In this document: positions 56,830 to 64,000 of the stretch, in pieces | How the letters are laid out: each line of letters opens with the position of its first letter | How positions within the stretch are numbered: the stretch's first letter is position 1 | Assembly: GCA_036924085.1 (NCBI GenBank) | Contig: JAVGWX010000003.1 | Span: 125,167,474 to 125,231,473 of the forward strand | From: Ariolimax columbianus | Taxonomy: Eukaryota; Mollusca; Gastropoda; Stylommatophora; Arionidae | Direction: 5' to 3' | Length of the DNA: 64,000 bases | Translations under genes and position numbers: made by a program | The notes under the pieces: model-generated | The model's input: only the letters and a program-made list of their open reading frames with translations | Told to the model about the DNA's origin: nothing | The model's database searches: none

Positions 56830-56973
56830 CTGTCTTTGGCTCTCTCTCTCTCGCTCTCTCTTTTTCTCTCCCTCCCTCCCCCTCCCTCAATCTCTCTCTC
56901 TATCTCTCCCTCCCCCCCTCCATCCCTCCCTCAATCTCTATCTCTCCATCCCTCTCCTCCCTCCCCCCTCCCT

Positions 56974-57016
<43 letters not shown>
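56830..57016. repeat. (CT)n / CCCT-rich low-complexity tract
   Basis: Pyrimidine-only tract ending in about 20 pure TC units. The Ser/Leu/Pro-rich frames across it are artefacts. Confidence 0.97.
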
Positions 57017-57020
<4 letters not shown>

Positions 57021-57778
57021 ACAATTCCCAGCTATTTCAGAATCATTCAACCCTCTTTCTGATCAGTCCATATAAATCATAATGTGGCAACTGCATCTTG
57101 GTACGTTGCAGGAAACTTGTATGAAAGTACTTACATGCACTCTCACAGTGGTGTTATCTGCTGTAATTATGTTTTACATGATGTGGTTGCTAGCCCCATT
57201 CACAACCCTCTTTACTCACTTTTTACAAATCTCTGGGAAGCTTAGTCTTCCTATTCTTTCCTCCACAGATCCTCTCTGGTAAGTCCATCTTTATACTATC
57301 CATCTAATTATTACAATAACAAATGATTCAATATACAACAAAAGCTCTCCATAACACAAAATTATCCCTTTAACTTCCACATATTCAAGCACTCTCCCAG
57401 AGTGTATGTATTACAACCTGATGCATGAAAATCTAAAACAAAATAAACACCTTGTGTGTGCCTAACCACAGCCCAACCACATGTGACAAGCACACATTGA
57501 AATCCAAAATACAATATACACATTGAAATCAATAAAATCACTGTGTTGCATTGGAACGATTCTGTAATATATCCAAATATACTTCTTTGTTTAAATATTG
57601 CATGTCAGTCATTGATGGCATAGTTAAAATAATAAATATTTCAGAACAATAGATGAAATTCAATCATGACTATTGACTGCATCACATAAATTAAGTTTTA
57701 TGGTACCAAATGAGACCTTCTGTACAAAAAAGGCAAGCTGTCATAATTCTGGTGATTCATTTTTACAATATATTGTAA
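57017..57778. other. No gene recognised
   Basis: No coding block or matched repeat. Confidence 0.4.
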
Positions 57779-57780
57779 TA

Positions 57781-58560
57781 GATGAGTAAACCATCTAATA
57801 GTTGAGTAAACCTTCTAATAGTTGAGTAAACCTTCTAATAGTTGAGTAAACCATCTAATAGATGAGTAAACCATCTAATAGTTGAGTAAACCTTCTAATA
57901 GTTGAGTAAACCTTCTAATAGTTGAGTAAACCATCTAATAGATGAGTAAACCATCTAATAGTTGAGTAAACCTTCTAATAGTTGAGTAAACCTTCTAATA
58001 GTTGAGTAAACCTTTTACTAGTTGAGTAAACCATCTAATAGTTGAGTAAACCATCTAACAGTTGAGTAAACCTTCTAATAGTTGAGTAAACCTTTTACTA
58101 GTTGAGTAAATCATCTAATAGTTGAGTAAACCATCTAACAGTTGAGTAAACCATCTAACAGTTGAGTAAACCTTCTAATAGTTGAGTAAACCTTTTACTA
58201 GTTGAGTAAACCATCTAATAGTTGAGTAAACCATCTAACAGTTGAGTAAACCTTCTAATAGTTGAGTAAACCTTAAACTAGTTGAGTAAACTATCTAATA
58301 GTTGAGTAAACCTTTTACTAGTTGAGTAAACCATCTAACAGTTGAGTAAACCTTCTAATAGTTTAGTAAACCTTAAACTAGTTGAGTAAACTATCTAATA
58401 GTTGAGTAAACCTTTTACTAGTTGAGTAAACTATCTAATAGTTGAGTAAACCTTTTACTAGTTGAGTAAACTATCTAATAGTTGAGTAAACCTTCTAATA
58501 GTTGAGTAAACCATCTAATAGTTGAGTAAACTATCTAATAGTTGAGTAAACCATCTAATA
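57781..58560. repeat. 20 bp minisatellite, 39 units
   Basis: The unit is 'gttgagtaaaccatctaata' with a few recurrent variants (cct, ttacta, aaacta). 'gatgag' variants recur at 57781, 57861 and 57941, showing an 80-base higher-order period at the left end. Confidence 0.98.
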
Positions 58561-59360
58561 GTTTGGTTCTCCAATCTAATAGCTCAGTTCACTATTCTAA
58601 TAATTCAGTTCACTGTTCTAATAGCTCAGTTCACCATTCTAATAGTTCAGTTCACCTTTTCCAATAATTGTGTTCACCTTTTCTAGTAGCCCAGTTCACC
58701 ATTCTAGTAGTTCAGTTAACCATCCTAGTAGCTCAGTTCACCATTCTAGTAGCTCTGTTCACCATTCTAATAGTTCAGTTCATCATTCTAACAGTTCAGT
58801 TCACCTTTTCTAATAGTTCAGTTCACTATTCTAATAGCTCAGTTCACCATTCTGGTAGCTCAGTTCACCATTATGGAAGCTCAGTTCACCATTCTAGTAG
58901 TTCAGTTCACTATTCTAATAGTTCAGTTCACTATTCTAATAATTCAGTTCCCCAGTCTAGTAGCTCAGTTCACCATTCTAGTAGTTCAGTTCACTATTCT
59001 AATAGTTCAGTTCACTATTCTAATAATTCAGTTCCCCAGTCTAGTAGCTCAGTACACTATTCTAGTAGTCGAGTTCACCATTCTAGTAGCTCAGTACAAT
59101 ATTCTAGTAGTCAAGTTCACCATTTTAGTAGCTCAGTTCACCATTCTAGTAGTTTAGTTCACTATTCTAATAATTCAGTTCCCCAGTCTAGTAGCTCAGT
59201 ACACTATTCTAGTAGCCGAGTTCATCATTCTAGTAGTTCAGTTCACTATTCTAATTGTTCAGTTCACTATTCTAATAATTCAGTTCCCCAGTCTAGTAGC
59301 TCAGTACACTATTCTAGTAGCCGAGTTCACCATTCTTGTAGTTCAGTTCACCCAAGTGAT
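58561..59360. repeat. 21 bp minisatellite, about 38 units
   Basis: Units are near 'agctcagttcaccattctagt'. It starts exactly where the 20 bp array stops, with transitional units at 58561-58680. A stop-free 7-codon period yields the 234-codon Ser/Val/His-rich frame, which is not a gene. Confidence 0.97.
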
Positions 59361-59450
59361 ACCTGGGATTGAAAATAATGGGACCACTGCAACTTTCTAA
59401 GCCCATTGTAAAAGGTGTCTAAAGAGAGTTGTACATAAAGCTAGTAACTT
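59361..59450 (+). repeat. Dispersed repeat related to 9960-10050
   Basis: 'gggaccactgcaactttcta' and the following 50 bases resemble the segment near 9985-10045. Confidence 0.45.
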
Positions 59451-59574
59451 ATCATGTAAAACCACTGCTTTTGAAACCATCATAACAAATGCTCAGATAC
59501 AGGCTCCCTTGTACAGAAAGACCTATATCAATTTTTAAACATAAATATCTTTAAAGGTGATGTAACTTTTGTCA

Positions 59575-59840
59575 TACAGAAGGCTCCATGATCCAGTAGT
59601 CAGTTTAGGTGTTAGTTAAAGGTCAAGGTAGTCCCCTAGCAGACACTGATGTCAAGGATGACTCTCAGCATTTAATGAAGTGGGGTCACCAGTTTCCTTC
59701 TTTACCGTCTCTCTTACCCTAACAGTAAGTTAGGTAACTATTTACAACTGAGTTGACTGAAGCATGACAATAACAAGGATCAATCCAGTACTTTTACCAT
59801 GAGAAGTGAGCACTCTACCACTCTAAGACATGCTCAGACA
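59575..59840 (-). repeat. SINE family S, full length with tRNA head
   Basis: The minus strand begins with a tRNA-like head: box A-like 'ttagagtggtagag' (59813-59826 on +) and box B-like 'ggattgatcc' (59777-59786 on +). The family S body follows: 'aactcagttgtaaatagtta', 'cttactgttaggg', 'cttgacatcagtgtctgct'. It links the head to the bodies seen at 16685, 40715 and 48005. Confidence 0.8.
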
Positions 59841-60229
59841 TTAATTATTATACTGTAATTATCCTAAAAGTATGCCAGTTCTGCTGAATCTAATCTTTTA
59901 TGCTTCAGCACATAGTTTTGGCAATGACAATATAATATATGCAGAATAAATGTAGGTTATTACTATTAGTTGTGATTAAATATGTAGTTCAGGTATTATC
60001 TTATGCTACTCTATATATAGCATACATGTTTGCCTGAGCGACTGAATCTAAACTTTTAAATTGTTGGCATATAGTTTAAAGTTGGGATACAGTAGAGGTA
60101 TAAAGTACTCTATCCACTTTAAATTTCTGCCAATGCTACTAAATCTAACTTGTATATGTTGAAATCGGAATATTAACTTAGAGAAAATCAAGTTTAAAAT
60201 CAATACCTTAAGCAAAGAGCCAGTCATGC

Positions 60230-61020
60230 TTGAAGGTTAAGGACTGGAAGAGGTGAAGACCTTCACATATTTGGGCAGCGCCATCTATACTTCAAAGGGC
60301 ACAGAGGCAGATGTAATTGTCTAGAATTTTTACTGACTAATATATGGAAATCCAGGGAAATAAAGGCTAAGACCAAGTTAAGATTATTTCATTTCAATGT
60401 ACGTAGCAGAAACTTGGAGAACGACAAAGAATATACAAAGGAAACACCAGTCATTCTTCAATAAATATTTACAGAGGATAATGGGTATAGGCTGGCAAGA
60501 CATGATAAGAAACTAAAAGACATGATAAGAAACTAAAAGACATGATAAGAAACTAAAAGACATGATAAGAAACTAAAAGACATGATAAGAAACTAAAAGA
60601 CATGATAAGAAACTAAAAGACATGATAAGAAACTAAAAGACATGATAATAAACTAAAAGACATGATAAGAAACTAAAAGACATGATAAGAAACTAAAAGA
60701 CATGATAAGAAACTAAAAGACATGATAAGAAACTAAAAGACATGATAAGAAACTAAACCTTAAGGAAAAGGAGTCAACAAGAACCAGTGGAGCAACAAAT
60801 CAGATATAGGAAATGGGGTTGAATAGAGTGCTATGGAAAGCACCATCAAACGTGCGTGGCCAGACAGGCCAACATGGAATCCACAGGGAATGAGGAAGAG
60901 AAGTAGGTCAAAAACAAATGGAGAATATGACAAAATGAGCCTCAGTCCCTGGACCTCAATTGGAGAGACAGAAAGAATAGCTAAAGAGTAAACTTGCTGG
61001 AGGAGGGTTATCAATAGTCG
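60230..61020 (+). mobile_element. LINE family P split by an internal minisatellite
   Basis: The + strand encodes LEEVKTFTYLGSAIYTSKGT, then 'YVAETWRTTKNIQRKHQSFF', 'NKYLQRIMGIGWQDMIRN', and after the repeat array pieces matching 'QEPVEQQIRYRKWG', RPTWNPQGMRKR, and 'ERIAKE'. Apart from the array it is an ordinary decayed family P C-terminus. Confidence 0.82.
60499..60757. repeat. 20 bp minisatellite, 13 units, inside a LINE
   Basis: The unit 'gacatgataagaaactaaaa' repeats from 60499 to 60757 with a single variant base near 60647. The first unit is the LINE's own 'QDMIRN' coding sequence. Confidence 0.98.
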
Positions 61021-61530
61021 AATACTGTTAAGGTGCAAAGCACTTTATGCAGCATAAATGTCTGCCAGAGTTACTTGATCTGAGTGTGTATATAGGCATA
61101 TATTTTAGGCATATGATAATCAATGTAGAAGTAATTTATGCCAGGGCTAGCAATGTGTTTTAATATATAATTAAGGTATTAGCTTTACTGTGCTTTCCAT
61201 ATTAAAAAACTATGACTACTGCTATTTCATGTAATCAAGTATAACTAATCACACAATCTAGATATTGACATAATGTGCCATACATAGTGATATTACATTA
61301 CCCTGTACAGTGAGATTACAGTACCATGTAATGTCTGGGATATTTTGAATGTTACATCAGACATTTTAAACTCAATCTCTCAACGGAGTAAGTTTACTGG
61401 TAATGGTATTTTTTTCTATAACACGTGATTGGCACAAGTTATACTCAAATGCAATGTGTATACATGAAAATGTTTTGTTTTAGGTAGTAAATTTGTATAT
61501 AAATATTTTATTCCAAATTCATATCTGCCC
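61021..61530. other. No gene recognised
   Basis: AT-rich with no coding block. Confidence 0.4.
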
Positions 61531-61534
61531 TCTG

Positions 61535-62298
61535 CATGTAGCCTACGTTGACCTACGGACTGCCTTTGATTCTGTAGACAGACACCCTACAATGCGTGGG
61601 TATCCCAGATACCCTGCTGACCCTAACTGAGCAGCTTCACAGTCACACCAGCACAAAATTCGGCTCGGGCGGAATCTCACAGAGGAGTTCTCTACATCAT
61701 CTGGTGTCCGACAGGGCTGCATCCTCGCTTCTGCACTTTTCTGCTGCGACATGGACTGGGGCCTCACACAGTCTTCTGCACACAACCCAGGGGCCCTCGG
61801 CGGCGACTCTCAGGTTACAGATCTCGTATACGTGATGATGTCATCATACCAGGCTGCGATTCTCAGGCTCTGATAGGCCCCCTAGAGGCACTGGATCATT
61901 CGCCTACCCACCTAGGCTTGCAAATTTCCTGAACAATGACAAAAATCCAAAACCTCAGCAGGGACCCCTCTGCGTTAAGCATCACCGTGAACAACAACCC
62001 TGTTGCAGCCACAAAGGACTTTGTATACCTTGGCAGCAGACAGTCCTCTGACGCATGCAGCAGCCACGACATCACCCGTAGGATGGGCTTAGTGGCTTCA
62101 TCCATGCACTCACTCAACAGAGTCTGGTCCCAGCAAAGGCTCTCCCTGGAGACCAGGTTTCGTATTTATTCATCCAGCATTGTCCCCAATCTCCTGTCCT
62201 GGACACTACTACAGCAGAACAGGCAGTGTCTTGAGGCCTTCCACCTGCGCAACCAGTGGTGCATCCTACATGACTCTACACGACCAAGACCTATGAGC
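61535..62298 (+). mobile_element. LINE family W, RT domain (copy 3)
   Basis: The + strand reads 'AYVDLRTAFDSVDR' (61545), SGVRQGCILASALFCCDMDW (61709), 'VTDLVYV' with a stop before DDVIIPG (61817-61845), then an open frame with VAATKDFVYLGSRQSSDACS, 'HDITRRMGLVASSMHSLNRV' and QCLEAFHLRNQWCI. The catalytic DD is present but interrupted. It aligns to 18765-18965 downstream of the RT core and stops abruptly near 62298, where family V begins. Confidence 0.85.
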
Positions 62299-62299
62299 C

Positions 62300-62790
62300 T
62301 CCCTCTTCCATTCCACTGTACTATCTGCGATGTGCTATGGTGGACACCAACAAAATCACCAGAGGACAAATTGAGTTACGCAGGCCTCCTTTGAGAGACG
62401 CATTGGTCGGAATCACTCTTCGGAACCAACATATACAAGGTCTCCCCAATACTGACATAAGACGATTGCCCCTGGTGAAGTATGCGGTAATCCATGCAGA
62501 CAAGGCAAAACATAGATGGGCATGTCACATGTTGCGACGAAACGATGGTCGATGGAGCACAGCGACAGCAGTCTGGTACCCCCGAGGTAAGAAGAAGAGA
62601 CCGCGGGGAAGACCTCCAATGCGTTGGTCATACTACCTTGTTCCGCTGCAACATCCGAGATGCCTGTAGAGGAGCCCTTACCATGCACTGGACTTCCGTG
62701 GCCCAAGGCAGGGTCTGCTGGAAATGAAGTTGGGACCCGCAGCTACGCTGAGGAACGGGTCATCAAGATCAAGATTTATATGATTGTTGC
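62300..62790 (+). mobile_element. LINE family V, C-terminal part (copy 2)
   Basis: The + strand reads RDALVGITLRNQHIQGLPNT, 'DIRRLPLVKYAVIHADKAKH', RWACHMLRRNDGRWSTATAV and WYPRGKKKRPRGRPPMRWS, then after a frameshift 'NIRDACRGALTMHWTSVAQG' and a Trp/Lys end. It aligns with 26090-26515 and with 63770-64000. It is fused directly to the truncated family W copy upstream. Confidence 0.87.
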
Positions 62791-63112
62791 GTCCGAGCAT
62801 GCGAAATTGCCATTTAACTGTGCGATTATTTCCGGCAGGTCAACTTAAGCACGTGTTATGATCTTTGAAAGTCTACTCATTTACTGCAATGAAATGTGGG
62901 CTTCAAGACAGCAGAAATTATTTATTATTTGATCAGTCCAACGATCATTCATCTAGATTACTCGTGGATATTCATCACATATCAGATTGAGACTTTGACT
63001 GGGACACAATACGAACGGTGTGTGTATAGGAATTGACAGATATATTATCGAAACACATTCTGCATTAATGTCATTTAACGCTTTATACTAATATATTCTG
63101 TTTCAATGGGAA
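62791..63112. other. No gene recognised
   Basis: Short AT-rich spacer between two family V copies; nothing identified. Confidence 0.4.
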
Positions 63113-64000
63113 TTGGTTGAAAAAGAATTCGTTTGGAAAGCGCTGGGCGAGCAAGGAGTAGATCTCCACTACATCGAAATACTCAAGAAATGCTACGATG
63201 GATGCACAACGGTCATCTGCTCATTCACTCAAACCATCACTATCGCGACCGAGATAGAAGTACGGCAAGGAGACCCTATCTCGCCGAACCTATTCTCTGT
63301 ATGCCTAGAGTCTACGATGAGGCACTGCGACTGGGACAACTATGGCATCAAAATCGACAGAAGACAGCTTAACCCCCTCAGATTCGCAGATGACATCATC
63401 CTCATCACAGAGACGCCCCTGGAAGTGACAGAGATGCTGCGGTCACTAGACACGGAAGGCAGGAAAGCAGGTCTAGCTTTGAACTTAGGGAAAACCAGAA
63501 CTATGCGCAACCATTTCGTAGAGCCCAACCCCATACTCTTGAGTGGAGCGCCCATAGAGGACACTGACAAATATGTCTATCTGGGAAGGCTCCTGAACCT
63601 GAGATCGCCAGACGGAAACGAGCGGGCTGGGCAGCCTTCAACTCCATCATGACAGCAACAGACGCCACAAAAGACACCAGACTACGTACGGACATCTTCA
63701 ACTCGGAAGTCCTGCAAGCGCTCTGCAATGGTAGCGAAACCTGGTCTCTAACCAAAGCAGCAGAGAACCAGCTGAGAACAGCACACGCATCTCTCGAAAG
63801 ACGCCTGGTGGGCATAACTCTCAGACAACAGTGGCAGAGCAAACTACACAATAGCGACATCCGGAGAATGTCACACATCAAGAATGTCCTACAGTACCTC
63901 AACCGTTCGAAACACCGCTGGGCTGGTCACATATCAAGAAGACAAGATGAAAGATGGAGTACCATAACCACCATGTGGTACCCACGTGACAAAAGAGACC
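63113..64000 (+). mobile_element. LINE family V, best-preserved copy, cut by window end
   Basis: A frame of 179 codons carries the RT palm: VEKEFVWKALGEQG, IEVRQGDPISPNLFSVCLES, GIKIDRRQLNPLRFADDIIL with an intact FADD box (about 63382-63393), LALNLGKTRTM, and DKYVYLGRLLN. A frameshift near 63605 moves on to WAAFNSIMTATDATKD, 'CNGSETWSLTKAAENQL', LERRLVGITLRQQWQ, HRWAGHISRRQDERWS and 'TMWYPRDKRD', which reaches the end. The 5' truncation lies just before 'VEKEF' (the FDSVE motif in copy 1). The fingers domain and endonuclease are missing, so it is not autonomous. Confidence 0.9.

Noticed and set aside
56790..57075. Ser/Leu/Pro-rich frames
   Set aside because: Translation of a CT-rich low-complexity tract.
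57781..58560. Possible CRISPR array (regular short repeats)
   Set aside because: Units are contiguous with no unique spacers; this is a eukaryotic minisatellite.
58668..59372. 234-codon Ser/Val/His-rich frame
   Set aside because: Translation of the 21 bp minisatellite.

Overview
This is animal genomic DNA, almost certainly from an invertebrate. It is AT-rich, has one spliced gene with a very long intron, carries no operons or bacterial signals, and is packed with decayed retrotransposons, tRNA-derived SINEs, mariner elements and minisatellites. The mix (RTE/CR1-like LINEs with triplet-repeat tails, an RNase H-bearing LINE, several tRNA-SINE types, mariner) would suit a lophotrochozoan such as a mollusc, but the species cannot be fixed from this window. 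All family assignments were made by eye from translations.

The only host gene I can support is an EF-hand (calmodulin-like) gene on the + strand. One internal exon (9689-9783) and the terminal exon (21278-21485) join in the same phase across an 11.5 kb intron. The three calcium loops fall 37 and 36 residues apart, the calmodulin spacing. The 5' exons are not confidently visible. Downstream, 21.5-24.2 kb is repeat-poor and probably contains the 3' UTR.

Everything else is mobile or tandem-repeat DNA. Layout: 0.6-7.7 kb, LINE 3' fragments and SINE heads; 8.5-20.9 kb, the intron, loaded with LINE remnants (the longest at 12.8-15.7 kb, minus strand, keeping endonuclease and RT parts) and a 1.3 kb mariner with both terminal repeats; 24.3-37.7 kb, dense LINE fragments of at least five families plus medium-repeat families B and C; 33.5 kb and 36.2-43.6 kb, minisatellites, a 336 bp tandem duplication and an eight-unit tRNA-like array; 43.9-45.7 kb, a second mariner interrupted by two younger retroposons; 46-57 kb, scattered SINE/LINE/CR1 pieces and a 39 bp minisatellite; 57.8-59.4 kb, a compound 20/21 bp minisatellite; 60.2-64 kb, LINE fragments, the last running off the window.

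LINE families are named locally here: F (4.6, 29.4, 32.5 kb), P (28.9, 41.0, 42.3, 46.4, 60.2 kb), R (1.3, 34.5 kb), W (18.4, 18.8, 61.5 kb), V (25.3, 62.3, 63.1 kb), U (12.8-15.7 kb and its tail copies) and a CR1-like family (17.5, 20.8, 31.8, 47.6, 55.9 kb). No complete, uninterrupted transposon ORF is present.
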